From assembly GCA_031216915.1 (NCBI GenBank), contig CM062294.1, positions 158,923,455-158,987,454 of the forward strand: a stretch of DNA of 64,000 nt, given 5' to 3'. The notes beneath the pieces were generated by a model, which was not told the DNA's origin, did not search any database, and worked only from the letters and a program-made list of their open reading frames with translations. Below, piece by piece: positions 45,006 through 58,721 of this stretch (position 1 is its first letter; the number at the start of each line of letters is the position of its first letter). Both the position numbers and the translations under genes were made by a program. This DNA is from Pictodentalium vernedei. Its lineage: Eukaryota; Mollusca; Scaphopoda; Dentaliida; Dentaliidae.

Positions 45006-48000
45006 TGGCTCTCTTATAGTTTTAATGGCGTTGTGGGATTGAGTATTGACAATCCAACACACCAACGTAAACTGCCGGGAATTCTAACCGCGTGCATACC
45101 CCCCTCAGACTCCATTTGAGGCAATAGGAAAGCTAGTCCTGTGTGATCCAAGTGAAATAAAATAAGGTTAACCGGGTCGCAAGGGATTTGTATATCCCAC
45201 ATCGCCACTGCGCGCCTTGGGCGCGCCTAAACTTTTCCTTCATTCTTCTGTCTGTACTCTTGATCAAGTATCCTCCTCGGTGATATGCGCTCTTTGAAAC
45301 CCAATCCTAGAAATATGTACCGTATCTACCGTAAAGGTCGACTTTCTGTGACTGACTGGGTTCCCCACTTCGATTAATTACGCTGCCGAAATACAGGCAG
45401 GCGTTCCGCCGAAGAGCACTATTACAAACAGCTTCCTTGTTGGTGGGGCGCTAGATATCCGCAGCTTGCGCAGGATCTGGGCTTTCATGGTCTCTTGACC
45501 TGAACTTGTTATTTTTATATACTTTTGTGATCAGAAACGGGCAGGGTGGATGCAATTATTGTGGTTTTTGAAAAGGAGGACGTATTCCCACAACCTTTAC
45601 TGCTCGTATCACAAGTCGAATCTTGGTCGAAACGGTTAGTAGAATTAGCAAGGTCGGGCATTACCTTCAGACAAGCGTGTTGTCCGGCAGCTTAGTCTTT
45701 GACAGTGACATTTCACGTGTTGGCATTCATAACTGGGGAAGAATCATTCGAATGCTTGAATGGTGTTATTCTATGGTATTTAATTCCAAGACGTGCGGAT
45801 TACACCATTAATTGAGATTCTAGATAAATATTCAATAATGACCTCAGATGTATTCGGGGTAACAGCTTACGGTAAACAACTTGATAGGGACATATTTAAT
45901 AAGGATTGTAACCAAAATTGTTCGGAAATCTGAGACACTACAGGCTTTTCTGTGCCCTGAATGTTGGCGAGCAGCCGTGATATGGGACTCAGGTCTTTGT
46001 AGAGAGATCGAGGTCGAGATCCTTGAAGGAAATGAGGAAAGACAGAGAAAAGGAATGCGAAATGGTTAATTATGGCGTCATGGAGATTTTGTTAAAGATT
46101 TTGCAAGAACGCCTAAAATGTCATACTCGCCTAAGAAGATTCACTGGGACTATGATGAAGTGAGAGTGGAGAATAAACGACATGTGGGTTTTTGATGGTA
46201 CCACTGAGAATATTATTGTTCTGAGAAGTAAAGTTATGAAGTATAGGATACATAACCAAGACTTTCTGATCTGAAAACAGAAATATATCGGCTCCTGCAA
46301 ATGTGTTATTAACACTTCACGAGTGGGCGGAATATATTAGGATAAGTGGATGGCACCATTGAGAATATTACTGTTTTGAGCAGTAAAGTCATGAAGTGTG
46401 AAGTATAGGATAGATAACCAAGACTTTCTGATCTGAGAACAGAAATATATCGGCACCTGCTAAAGTGTTATCAACACTTCAGGAGTGGGCGGAATATATT
46501 AGGATAAATGTTTGCAAACATGGACTTCAAGATTATGCCTGTAACAACAGAATATTGTTGTACCAGAAATTAAAAGGGGTAAGATTAACAGATGAAAAAT
46601 GTTATCGAGCATTAATTATTTATTCATTATTCAACAACCTTCAGTATATAAAAACATTTCGTATAAAGCACAGTAGTCTAACAATGGAAACAAAATAACA
46701 CATCATGTATATATTATAGTGGAACAGCTGAAACAGATAACGACGCTATTCGTATTGTATGTTACAGTTAATAATATGTGAAAAGAAAAGTGCATAACGC
46801 ACTTTTCAATCAACATGTTGTCGCAATTCACAATGCACACCACGATCAAGTTAGAATTTCAAAACATTCCTCATTTTCATGCTTACATAGTCTCGTCTAA
46901 CTTGAACGCGAACAAAAGCTGTCCACTAACTCCTTTTGTAGTAGTTCCATTATATTATCGCAAACGTCAGTTTCTGTTTGTGGTTCATTTTCTGATAAGT
47001 TGCTACCACCTCCTTGTAAGGATATGGCAATTGTATTCGCTAATCTCCGTATATCTTCCCAAGACTCCTTCCTATAACTCTCGTATGTTGCTATTGATGT
47101 TTGAATTGTGGTCTTCCTTATAAGCAGATTATAAGTCATAAAAATGGATGGTCTTGTAGTGTTGACTATTTTTCTGTCTATGGATGCTGAAATGTGCCCT
47201 ATAAAGATAAGAATTATCGTGTTACATTATAGTAAATGGTTATGGCGGAAATGGAACGATTTGAGATGGTGGGGGATTTCAGCCATATTCACCACACTTA
47301 CGCGTCTTTCGCACATGCACTTTGACACTGCCACCCCTCGCCGAACGCAGTCTGACACTACCTGTATATCTGCTAAATATATTTGCGTTTTCCGTTGTAA
47401 AGCCGTAATGGTTTTGAGGGAAGAACCAAGGTACTTTTATGCAAACCTGAATAGTATCCCAAACCATTACCATTCTGAGATGATGAAAAGCACTGCAAAA
47501 ATTATAACATTTCATAATGAAGCGAAAATAAAGTTTCTATTTCTCGTCCTATTCAGTCAACTGAACAGGCCTCCCGTCGCACTCTTAAAATACATGAACA
47601 CTCATAGACACTCTTGTTACGTTAAGTGACTAATCATCAGCTTAATCTGTCACTCATGAAATGCTCGAAAATGAAAATTTAGGCTGCGATCAATATCGTT
47701 AGAAGCACTGGTTATAACTCAAGCTTACGGACTCATTCCAAAGAACAAAGTTATTTTTAAAAAAACCCAAATATGCCCTATAAATCCCTAAACTATCTGT
47801 AGTACATACCTAACATGGTGATATATTTGTCAACATTATCATGCTTCATCAATAAATCTCTCAGCATTTTCACCGATTGTACCATGTCCATGCTTCTCTC
47901 TTTTCTTAAAAACATGAATTGAACGTCAAACACTAGATCCTGGCCTGGAATGAATTGTGGTGCGCACAGAACTCCTGCAATATATATATATTCTCTGGTA

Positions 48001-49328
48001 TTCTTTGATCTTTTGAAATGTTACACATATTTTCCTGTGCATAATTCGTATCTAATTGTCAGGCTTCGGGTTCCTATGATCGAATGTGCAATGATTAGGG
48101 CTTCATTTAATAAAACTCACAATCTATCACACCACTTATTGTTTGAAGAAACAACGTGTGTTTGTTACTGAATAATTGCGCTAGCGGCACATACCATAAT
48201 TCAGTTTGTTTTGTTTTAAAAAAATGTTCTTAGCAAACACAAATGTTAGGTTGGGTCATTAATTATGTTCATTTGTAAACAACTGGTATATCCACTTTTT
48301 CCCGGCCATTGTCATCAGTTTTCGTGTACTTAATCAATCTATTGTTAAATAAACAACTGGACTGGAATGAAAATTCAGTATCACTGTTAGTTGTTTAGAT
48401 GAGAAAGTATACACGTTTTGCAAGAGAAATGGATTCGACGAATGAAACTTAGTATTCCAACTTAATAAATGCAGAATCAAATCAAATCAAATCAAATCTT
48501 TATTCACTCTCCTTGACCACATAAGCGGTATGAGAGGTATATATGTGTGTGTACATTAAAGTATATTGTATAGCAGTCAGTATAAATTGTTATATATTAC
48601 TAAGTATAAATAGAAGTAGGATATGCCAAAATGCAGCAAGTCTCATCCTCAGTATAAAACCCACTCCAACAGAAATCGATAAAATATCAGAGTTTCTCCA
48701 GAAACTGAAACCTCTTCCAGTCTGAAACCACAGTTGCAGGATGTCGCAGAAGTCGACTCACTGCGTCGACTCCAGTGACACGACCACGTCCGCGAGTAGC
48801 TATTCAGCATTTCACTTCTCGACATAGCATCGCTTGGTCACTAGAGTGATCGATGTCCAACTGTGACATAGTACACTTTAGCCCCCATCCGACGACATGG
48901 TGAGCCACAAGACTGTAGAGACCCCCAATGTACCTCTACTCGATTTAAAATTCACCCTAAATTGATCATAACTTAGAGATACTTTATCTTTACCTATAAT
49001 TTAACAACTGTCAGATTTAAACGTTAGTTTGAAATGGAACACCCCTCGCTCAAACACCCTTGGGAGAAGAAAATTAGACGAAAACAAGGATGCTTTAAAG
49101 GGCACCATGTTCAACATATCACGATAAGGTAGGTACGCAGGTACTATGTCTCCTATACCCTATGTCCGCTGCAGACCGGGAAGAGAAAATTTGATATTTA
49201 CAATTAACGTGTGCCCTTAGATTTCTGACAGGGGTTGGGTGGGTTTTATACTGTGCATATCACCAAAATTAAGACTGAGATATCAACGAGGAAAAGACTG
49301 GTGGATTCGTGCATTTTATGTATTATGC

Positions 49329-50381
49329 TCATCTTGTCATAACATTAACAACTCTAATAAATTGGCATAATTTATGAAGGACTGTAATATTTCTACTTGA
49401 GAAGAGCTCTCTGTATTTAAAAGCCGAAGGACGTTTATGCGTAAAGGTGGGTAAGTACATTTTTCTTTCATCGTATAACCTTTCGCATTCCATAACGTAG
49501 TGATACTCGTCCCCAACCTTTCCCATTGGGCAAAGCTTACAAATGCGGTCTTGTCTTGGGATATTTTTCCATCGACCTGTGTTAATCGGCAGGTGATGAT
49601 TAGATGTGATAAATTTAACAAGGGTATAGACATCTGTTAATGGCAGACGGGATATATAAAATTTCATATCTAAGTTGTGATCGAGTAACATGTAATTATC
49701 GTACAATGTCGACCTGGTAACGCTTGACCACCACTCTTGACGGAACTGGTCAGTCAGGATATTCTTAACTTCAGCTACCAAAAATCTTGAGTTTCCACAG
49801 TTTTGAGAATACCAAACGTGGGATAACCCGCATGTGTCTAGGATATTCTTAACATTTAGAAGCCACTGGCAGCAGTGTTTATTATTAGTCATTAACACAT
49901 TTAAATAATTGTAAAGGATAAGATTATTTTTTGTTTCGGGGCTATTTTTTAATCTACACCAGTAACTAATATTTCGACATTTTATTTCAATCTGTATTGG
50001 AGTCGTCCCCAATTCACCATAAATAAATATGGGTGGCGTACTTGGCTTTAATTTCAGAATGAATTTTAAAAATTTATGTTGGAACCTTTCTATTGATAGT
50101 ATATTTTGAAACCCCCACACTTCAAAGCCGTACAGCAAGATCGGTTGGATTATTTTATGAAAAAGGTCTAACTGAATATCAAACGGAAGAGAGAAGTGTC
50201 TTATTTTTCTGATCACAGAGTACATCGCCTTTGTAGCCCTTTCCACAAGGTCTTTCTTGTCCTTAATGAAGGGACCGTTCCTGTTGATGACCACGCCTAA
50301 ATACTTATAGTCATTGACTATGTCTAGTTGTTCGCCTTGTATTACGAACTGATGTGAAGGTCGCCTTCCGCCTATGACCAT
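49329..50381 (-). CDS. LINE RT thumb and CCHC C-terminal domain (M9)
   Basis: A 350-codon frame, open throughout despite the broken reverse transcriptase upstream. It carries more private amino-acid changes than its siblings (for example GPFIKD for GSFFKD, LYGFEVW for LYGCEVW and RNISYW for RIISYW), as expected of unconstrained drift. The CX2CX9HX4C residues are retained. Not expected to be functional. Confidence 0.65.
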   Translation of the reverse strand: MVIGGRRPSHQFVIQGEQLDIVNDYKYLGVVINRNGPFIKDKKDLVERATKAMYSVIRKIRHFSLPFDIQLDLFHKIIQPILLYGFEVWGFQNILSIERFQHKFLKFILKLKPSTPPIFIYGELGTTPIQIEIKCRNISYWCRLKNSPETKNNLILYNYLNVLMTNNKHCCQWLLNVKNILDTCGLSHVWYSQNCGNSRFLVAEVKNILTDQFRQEWWSSVTRSTLYDNYMLLDHNLDMKFYISRLPLTDVYTLVKFITSNHHLPINTGRWKNIPRQDRICKLCPMGKVGDEYHYVMECERLYDERKMYLPTFTHKRPSAFKYRELFSSRNITVLHKLCQFIRVVNVMTR

Positions 50382-52233
50382 TACTTTGATTTCTTGGGGT
50401 TAATTACTAGTTTCCATTGGGAACAATAATCTGAAAACTTGTCCAAGGTTCGTTGCATATCAGAACTTGTCTCAGCTAAAAGTACGGTATCATCGGCATA
50501 GAGGAGAATGAGCAATTTAATATAGACTGATGTTTCTTCTGCTATTTGGGTTTCTATATTGGAGAGACCTTTGGTGGTATTCGTGGATCGAAATGATTCT
50601 AAATCGCTAAGATATATAGAGAAAAGTAAGGGTGATAAATTTTCCCCTTGCCTAACGCCCGTCGTGGGGTAAAAATTCTCAGATAGTTCGTTTTCAACTT
50701 TTACTTTGGATTTAATTCCTTTATACATGTTTATTATAATCCTCATGATTTTCCCGTCGATCCCCGATGCCAATAGTTTTTTTCATAGACCTACCCGCCA
50801 AATGGTGTCAAATGCTTGTTTAAAATCGATGAATGTACAATACAGTTTTTTTCCGAGAAGTTTTGTTATTTCTGAGATAAAGTATAAGGACATAATATTG
50901 TCTAGGGTAGAGTAGCCTTTCCTAAATCCAGTCTGTGTTTCACCAAGCAAATTGTTTAGTTCAACGTAATCGTTTAGCCGTTTATTCAGAGTTTTTGTAA
51001 AAAGTTTACCAAGACAGCTGAGGACTGTAATAGGCCTGTAGTTTTCAGGTTGTAAAGGATCCCCCTTGTTTTTGTATACTGGAGACACAATGCCAGTCAG
51101 CCACACATCAGGAATAACTCCAGTTTCCAAAATAATATTAAAGAAAAGTTCATAAATGGGCAGCATGAGGTTAGCAGTGGCCTTAATATGTTCATTTAAT
51201 ATATGATCACAACCACCGGATTTATTTGTCGTGAGACTGTTTATTGCATTCAATATTTCAGTACTGGTTATTTTCATGTTCAGTGGGTGGTCAAGGTTTT
51301 CATCTGGGTTAACTGTGGGTTCTTCATCATCAGTGTAGCTGTATTCTTGGGAGCTTTTAAGAAAGTTATATATATCATTAATTGCAACTTGAGGCTTAGA
51401 TTTTTGATTAGTACAATTTAAGATATTCCAGTAATCACGGGGGTTACTCGTCTGTAAAGTTTTTAGCTTATGTGAAATATTTTTATTATATTTCTTAACA
51501 GCAGATTTTATACATTTTTTATATGTTTTACTTTTAATTTTCAGCATGGTCTTAGTATCAGTGTCCCTGTAGAAAGCATGAGATCTCATGGCTTTTTGGT
51601 ATTCCCGTCTCCCTGTCTTACAAGTATCATCAAACCATGGTTTTCTATTTGTGTTTACTTCCTTGTTTTTATTGTGCCCGAATGTAACTTCTGCCGCAGA
51701 CAAAAATAGATCGCTGATTGAATTCGCAATTACATTTGCTTGAGTTTGACTAAACTGGTTCGTGTCGCGTCCAGCAGCTGCTACAATTTTGTTCAATTCA
51801 TCAACCAATCCCTGGTCGATGTTTTGCACAAAGTCGTTCGCCTTGGGCGCTAACCATAATTTGGGAGTGGTCTTTTTATGCTTTTTGGATTGGGATCACA
51901 ATTTCCACCGAGCCTTTCCCCCGTATTATTATCAGCTGATTGGGGTTTTTTGATTATGATTTCTATGGGGTTATGTACATCTGAAAATAAGTTTGAAAAA
52001 TCGAGAACGGAAAATTCATGTACAATGTCAAAAAAGTGTATTGTAGATATACAGTAGTCGACCACGCTGGACCCCTTACATGTTAAGTGACCAATACCTT
52101 TATCTTTCCTTATTCTCCCGTTATTAATATAAAGATTACAAGATTTGCACAGCTCGATAAGACGTCGACCAAAGTTGTTGATGCCTTTATCCTGTGATTT
52201 TCGGGGTGGGATAATTCTAAATTCTGGGGGCAC
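50381..52233 (-). pseudogene. LINE endonuclease tail plus RT, frameshift and nonsense (M9)
   Basis: Three blocks remain. The first (51850-52233) holds the endonuclease remnant and shifts frame near 51873, where the plus strand has five T in place of six. The second (50783-51829) holds the linker and RT fingers and motif A (AFDTIW). It stops where the tryptophan of GLWKKL became TGA, seen as tttcatag instead of ttccatag near 50782. The third (50381-50773) carries motif B, the YADD box and motif D. The lesions are private to this copy, so they arose after the LINE had spread. Confidence 0.85.
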
Positions 52234-55169
52234 ACGAACGCCTTCATTGATACAATCGCATTTTGGGAATGCAACACCCGAAACTGCGTGAAAGAACTCA
52301 ATTCGTCGAAATCATGTTTCCATATTTTGTTACACAGGCATGGGAAATACTTGGTCGGATTTTATTTAATCGATTTGATATGCGCTTCTGGTAAGACAGT
52401 GAGAATCAACCCACCATATTCATATGACTTGAGAACTGACAGTCGGGAAGTTTAATTTATTGTTTATTGTGTTTTGACGTAACATTGAACACCCTTGGTA
52501 ATATCGGACGATTATATGCTGAAACGAAGATTTTCATGCAGGCAACCATTTTAACGTTTGTGTGTCTCCATTTTATCAACGCACGCATCTGGGCCTTCAT
52601 AATCGCGGAACAACGTATAACTGCATGCTTATTCGAGAATTTAATTACCAAATGAGGCGCCTACGCCGTCTGAACTGTTGGTTTAACGCTTAGCTCTACT
52701 GAACTCCGTCGGGAAAAGGAAATTTTACGAACCGAAGCTTGTTAGTGTCTGTCTTGCAACACTCTTATAAAGCGGAGGAAGATTTGGTGCAACCTACCTT
52801 TCTGCAACATAGACAAGAAACCACCAACTTGTCAAGGATTGAAACAAGCTTGTCTGGCTGGGGACGAGTGTACATTTTATATAAATAAACATTTGAATAA
52901 AGATTTAACAGCCCTTTTAAGGGCTTGAGGGTGTGTGTCTGTGAGAGGGTGTCTTTGGGGGGGGGGGGGGGGGGAGGCGGAGGGGTCATTTGAAATTCCC
53001 GAAGGATAACCAGATACCTCACAATCACATACGGCATCCTATCTCCCAGAAGGCTTGATGGGTGACTCCCGGTTTTTCAAAACTAAATTGTTGGAGCTTT
53101 CTCCACTCCTTTTTTGTAACCGCTATAGTCATATACCGGGGCCGCTACCAAACCGGCGTTGCTGTTTGGTTTCTTTTCTCTTCTTCCCTCAAATTTGCCA
53201 TCGCACAACATTACATTCTGGCTCGCCACCATGGTGGGACTCAAACCTCTACCATCGCCGGCCTGGAACCGAATAGAGCTGGCTCTCTTATAGTTTAAAT
53301 GGCGTTGTGGGATTGAGTATTGGCAATCTAGCACACCAACGTAAACTGCCGGGATTTCTAACCGCGTGCATACCCCCCTCCGACTCCATTTGAGGCAATA
53401 GGAAAGCTAGTCCTGTGTGATCCAAGTGAAATAAAATAAGGTTAACCGGGTCGCAAGGGATTTGTATATTCCACATCGCCCCTGCGCGCCTTCGGCGCGC
53501 CAAAACTTTTCCTTCATTCTTCTGTCTGTACTCTTGATCAAGTATCCTCCTCGGTCATATGCGCTCTTTGAAACCCAATCCTAGAAATATGTACCGTATC
53601 TACCGTAAAGGTCGACTTTCTGTGACTGACTGGGTTCCCCACTTCGATTAATTACGCTGCCGAAATACAGGCAGGCGTTCCGCCGAAGAGCACTATTACA
53701 AACAGCTTCCTTGTTGGTGGGGCGCTAGATATCCGCAGCTTGCGCAGGATCTGGGCTTTCATGGTCTCTTGACCTGAACTTGTTATTTTTATATACTTTT
53801 GTGATCAGAAACGGGCTGGGTGGATGCAATTATTGTGGTTTTTGAAAAGGAGGACGTATTCCCACAACCTTTACTGCTCGTATCACAAGTCGAATCTTGG
53901 TCGAAACGGTTAGTAGAATTAGCAAGGTCGGGCATTGCCTTCAGACAAGCGTGTTGTCCGGAAGCTTTGTCTTTGACAGTGACATTTCACGTGTTGGCAT
54001 TCATAACTGTGGGAAGAAACATTCAAATGCTTGAATGGTGTTATTCTATGGTATTTAATTCCAAGACGTGCGGATTACACCATTAATTCAGATTCTAGAT
54101 AAATATTCAATAATGACCTCAGATGTATTCGGGGTAACAGCTTACGGTAAACAATTTGATAGGGACATATTTAATAAGGACTGTAACCAAAATTGTTTGG
54201 AAATCTGAGACACTACAGGCTTTTCTGTGCCCTGAATGTTGGCGAGCAGCCATGATATGGGACTCAGGTCTTTGTAGAGAGATCGAGGTCGAGATCCTTG
54301 AAGGAAATGAGGAAAGACAGAGAAAAGGAATGCGAAATGGTTAATTATGGCGTCATGGAGATTTTGTTAAAGATTTTGCAAGAACGCCTAAAATGTCATA
54401 CTCGCCTAAGAAGATTCACTGGGACTATGATGAAGTGAGAGTGGAGAATAAACGACATGTGGGTTTTTGATGGTACCACTGAGAATATTATTGTTCTGAG
54501 CAGTAAAGTTATGAACTGTAGGATACATAGCCAAGACTTTCTGATCTGAAAACAGAAATATATCGGCTCCTGCAAATGTGTTATTAACACTTCACGAGTG
54601 GGCGGAATATATTAGGATAAGTGGATGGCACCATTGAGAATATTACTGTTTTGAGCAGTAAAGTTATGAAGTGTGAAGTATAGGATAGATAACCAAGACT
54701 TTCTGATCTGAGAACAGAAATATATCGGCACCTGCTAAAGGGTTATCAACACTTCACGAGTGGGCGGAATATATTAGGATAAATGTTTGCAAACATGAAC
54801 TTCAAGATTATGCCTGTAACAACAGAATATTGTTGTACCAGAAATTAAAAGGGGTAAGATTAACAGATGAAAAATGTTATCGAGCATTAATTATTTATTC
54901 ATTATTCAACAACCTTCAGTATATAAAAACATTTCGTATAAAGCACAGTAGTCTAACAATGGAAACAAAATAACACATCATGTATATATTATAGTGGAGC
55001 AGATAAAACAGATAACGACGCTATTCGTATTGTATGTTACAGTTAATAATGTGTGAAAAGAAAAGTGCATAACACACTTTTCAATCAACATGTCGCAATT
55101 CACAATGCACACCACGATCAAGTTAGAATTTCAAAACATTCCTCATTTTCATGCTTTACATAGTCTCGT

Positions 55170-55409
55170 CTAACTTGAACGCGAACAAAAGCTGTCCACT
55201 AACTCCTTTTGTTGTTCCATTATATTATCGCAAACGTCAGTTTCTGTTTGTGGTTCATTTTCTGATAAGTTGCTACCACCTCCTTGTAGGGATATGGCAA
55301 TTGTATTCGCTAATCTCCGTATATCTTCCCAAGACTCCTTCCTATAACTCTCGTATGTTGCTATTGATGTTTGAATTGTGGTCTTCCTTATAAGCAGATT
55401 ATAAGTCAT
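55170..55409 (-). other. Small minus-strand open frame (79 codons), possible exon remnant
   Basis: Translates as a hydrophilic sequence (MTYNLLIRKTTIQTSIATYES and onward, including SLQGGGSNLSENEPQTETD) that looks more protein-like than other frames of the unit. Copies with ATG are at 13790-14029, 26322-26561, 30836-31075, 38480-38719 and 46897-47139. In M2, M4, M8 and M11 the ATG is ATA but the frame stays open. M1 lost the region through its 368-bp deletion. The function is not recognised. A plus-strand frame overlaps it, so coding status is unproved. Confidence 0.2.
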
Positions 55410-56219
55410 AAAAATGGATGGTCTTGTAGTGTTGACTATTTTTCTGTCTATGGATGCTGAAATGTGCCCTATAAAGATTAGAATTATCGTGTTATATTAT
55501 AGTAAATGGTTATGGCGGAAATGGAACGATTTGAGATGGTGGGGGATTTCAGCCATATTCACCACACTTACGCGTCTTTCGCACATGCACTTTGACACCG
55601 CCACCCCTCGCCGATCGCAGTCTGACACTACCTCTATATCTGCTAAATATATTTGCGTTTTCCGTTGTAAAGCCGTAATGGTTTTGAGGGAAGAACCAAG
55701 GTACTTTTATGCAAACCTGAATAGTATCCCAAACCATTCTGAGATGATGAAAAGCACTGCAAAAATTATAACATTTCATAATGAAGCGAAAATAAAGTTT
55801 CTATTTCTCGTCCAATTCAGTCAACTGAACAGGCCTCCCGTCGCACTCTTAAAATACATGAACACTCATAGACACTCTTGTTACGTTAAGTCACTAATCA
55901 TTAGCTTAATCTGTCACTCATGAAATGCTCGAAAATGAAAATTTAGGCTGCGATCAATATCGTTAGAAGCACTGGTTATAACTCAAGCTTACGGACTCAT
56001 TCCAAAGAACAAAGTTATTTTTAAAAAAACCCAAATATGCCCTATAAATCCTTAAACTATCTGTAGTACATACCTAACATGGTGATATATTTGTCAACAT
56101 TATCATGCTTCATCAATAAATCTCTCAGCATTTTCACCGATTGTACCATGTCCATGCTTCTCTCTTTTCTTAAAAACATGAATTGAACGTCAAACACTAG
56201 ATCCTGGCCTGGAATGAAT

Positions 56220-56319
56220 TGTGGTGCGCACGATGAATGAAAGGTTTTAGCGCGCCGAAGGCGCGCAGGGACGATGTGGGATTTACAAATCCCTTGCGAC
56301 CCGGTCATGTGGTGCGCAC
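56220..56319. mobile_element. 76-bp structured insertion with 12-bp target duplication (M10)
   Basis: Insertion at 56232-56307, with target copies at 56220-56231 and 56308-56319. Same position and same sequence as in M1, so a single event predating the higher-order duplication. Only M1 and M10 have it. Confidence 0.85.
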
Positions 56320-57667
56320 AGAACTCCTGCAATATATATATATTCTCTGGTATTCTTTGATCTTTTGAAATGTTACACATATTTTCCTGTGCATAATTCG
56401 TATCTAATTGTCGGGCTTCGGGTTCCTATGATCGAATGTGCAATAATTAGGGCTTCATTTAATAAAACTCACCATCTATCACACCACTTATTGTTTGAAG
56501 AAACAACTTGTGTTTGTTACTGATTAATTGCGCTAGCGGCACATACCATAATTCAGTTTGTTTTGTTTTAAAAAAACGTTCTTAGCAAACACAAATGTTA
56601 GGTTGGGTCATTAATTATGTTCATTTGTAAACAACTGGTATATCCACTTTGTCCCGGCCATTGTCATCAGTTTTCGTGTACTTAATCAATCTATTGTTAA
56701 ATAAACAACTGGACTGGAATGAAAATTCAGTATCACTGTTAGTTGTTTAGATGAGAAAGTAGACACGTTTTGCAAGAGAAATGGATTCGACGAATGAAAC
56801 TTAGTATTCCAACTTAATAAATGCAGAATCAAATCAAATCAAATCAAATCTTTATTCACTCTCCTTGACCACATAAGCGGTATGAGAGGTATATATGTGT
56901 GTGTACATTAAAGTATATTGTATAGCAGTCAGTATAAATTGTTATATATTACTAAGTATAAATAGAAGTAGGATATGCCAAAATGCAGCAAGACTCATCC
57001 TCAGTATAAAACCCACTCCAAGAGAAATCGATAAAATATCAGAGTTTGTCCAGAAACTGAAACCTCTTCCAGTCTGAAACCACTGTTGCAGGATGTCGCA
57101 GAAGTCGACTCACTGCGTCGACTCCAGTGGCACGACCACGTCCGCGAGTAGCTATTCAGCATTTCACTTCTCGACATAGCATCGCTTGGTCACTAGACAA
57201 CTGTGACATAGTACACTTTAGCCCCATCCGACGACATGGTGAGCCACAAGACTGTAGAGACCCCCAATGTACCTCTACTCGATTTAAAATTCACCCTAAA
57301 TTGATCATAACTTAGAGATACTTTATCTTTACCTATAATTTAACAACTGTCAGATTTAAACGTTAGTTTGAAATGGAACACCCCTCGCTCAAACACCCTT
57401 GGGAGAAGAAAATTAGACGAAAACAAGGATGCTTTAAAGGGCACCATGTTCAACATATCACGATAAGGTAGGTACGCAGGTACTATGTCTCATATACCCT
57501 ATGTCCGCTGCAGACCGGGAAGAGAAAATTTGATATTTACAATTAACGTGTGCCCTTAGATTTCTGACTGGGGTTGGGTGGGTTTTATACTGTGCATATC
57601 ACCAAAATTAAGACTGAGATATCAACGAGGAAAAGACTGGTGGATTCGTGCATTTTATGTATTATGC

Positions 57668-58721
57668 TCATCTTGTCATAACATTAACAACTCTAATAAA
57701 TTGGCATAATTTATGAAGGACTGTAATATTTCTACTTGAGAAGAGCTCTCTGTATTTAAAAGCCGAAGGACGTTTATGCGTAAAGGTGGGTAAGTACATT
57801 TTTCTTTCATCGTATAACCTTTCGCATTCCATAACGTAGTGATACTCGTCCCCAACCTTTCCCATTGGGCAAAGCTTACAAATGCGGTCTTGTCTTGGGA
57901 TATTTTTCCATCGACCTGTGTTAATCGGCAGGTGATGATTAGATGTGATAAAATTTAACAAGGGTAAAGACATCTGTTAATGGCAGACGGGATATATAAA
58001 ATTTCATTTCTAAGTTGTGATCGAGTAACCTGTAATTATCGTACAATGTCGACCTGGCAACGCTTGACCACCACTCTTGACGGAACTGGTCAGTCAGGAT
58101 ATTCTTAACTTCAGCTACCAAAAATCTTGAGTTTCCACAGTTTTGAGAATACCAAACGTGGGATAACCCGCATGTGTCTAGGATATTCTTAACATTTAGA
58201 AGCCACTGGCAGCAGTGTTTATTATTAGTCATTAACACATTTAAATAATTGTAAAGGATAAGATTATTTTTTGTTTCGGGGCTATTTATTAATCTACACC
58301 AGTAACTAATAATTCGACATTTTATTTCAATTTGTATTGGAGTCGTCCCCAATTCACCGTAAATAAATATGGGTGGCGTACTTGGCTTCAATTTCAGAAT
58401 GAATTTTAAAAATTTATGTTGGAACCTTTCTATTGATAGTATATTTTGAAACCCCCACACTTCACAGCCGTACAGCAAGATCGGTTGGATTATTTTATGA
58501 AAAAGGTCTAACTGAATATCAAACGGAAGAGAGAAGTGTCTTATTTTTCTGATCACAGAGTACATCGCCTTTGTAGCCCTTTCCACAAGGTCTTTCTTGT
58601 CCTTAAAGAAGGAACCGTTCCTGTTGATGACCACGCCTAAATACTTATAGTCATTGACTATGTCTAGTTGTTCGCCTTGTATTACGAACTGATGTGAAGG
58701 TCGCCTTCCGCCTATGACCAT
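57668..58721 (-). pseudogene. LINE RT thumb and zinc knuckle, frameshifted (M10)
   Basis: An extra A in the run at about 57950 (gataaaattt against gataaattt elsewhere) shifts the frame after the LPLTDVFTLVKF stretch. The two parts are 57939-58721 (thumb) and 57668-57973 (zinc knuckle and C-terminus). The lesion lies in the same general region as the one in M1 but is a different mutation, so the two breaks are independent. Confidence 0.8.

Larger units (their letters stand above)
48477..52236 (-). mobile_element. LINE copy in M9
   Basis: Common insertion site, four tail repeats, and the 10-base 3' segment shared with M3. At 3760 bp it is the longest of the five. The coding region is the most damaged: besides the ancestral split it has a one-base deletion in the linker and a nonsense codon beside the RT palm. 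Confidence 0.9.
1..53279. repeat. Higher-order repeat copy 1 (nine monomers, M1-M9)
   Basis: Nine head-to-tail monomers form one large repeat unit of about 53.3 kb. The monomer order is long+LINE, short, long+LINE, short, long, long+LINE, short, short, long+LINE. The unit ends at 53279 because the following sequence restarts with variants private to M1: ttggcaatctagcacacc near the unit start, a 76-bp insertion at 2585, and then in M2 a 20-bp deletion near 8648. By eye the first 1.2 kb of M1 and M10 is identical. Higher-order periodicity of this kind is known from satellite arrays. An assembly duplication would look the same from sequence alone. Confidence 0.8.
45006..53279. repeat. Monomer M9, long body with LINE
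   Basis: An 8.3-kb unit with a LINE at 48477-52236. A private 3-base repeat expansion (gtagtag) is near 46938. The LINE belongs with the M3 copy: both have a roughly 10-base longer stretch in the 3' untranslated part that includes gtgatcgatgtcc. The 3' end has the longest pure G run in the window, 18 bases at 52957-52974. Confidence 0.9.
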
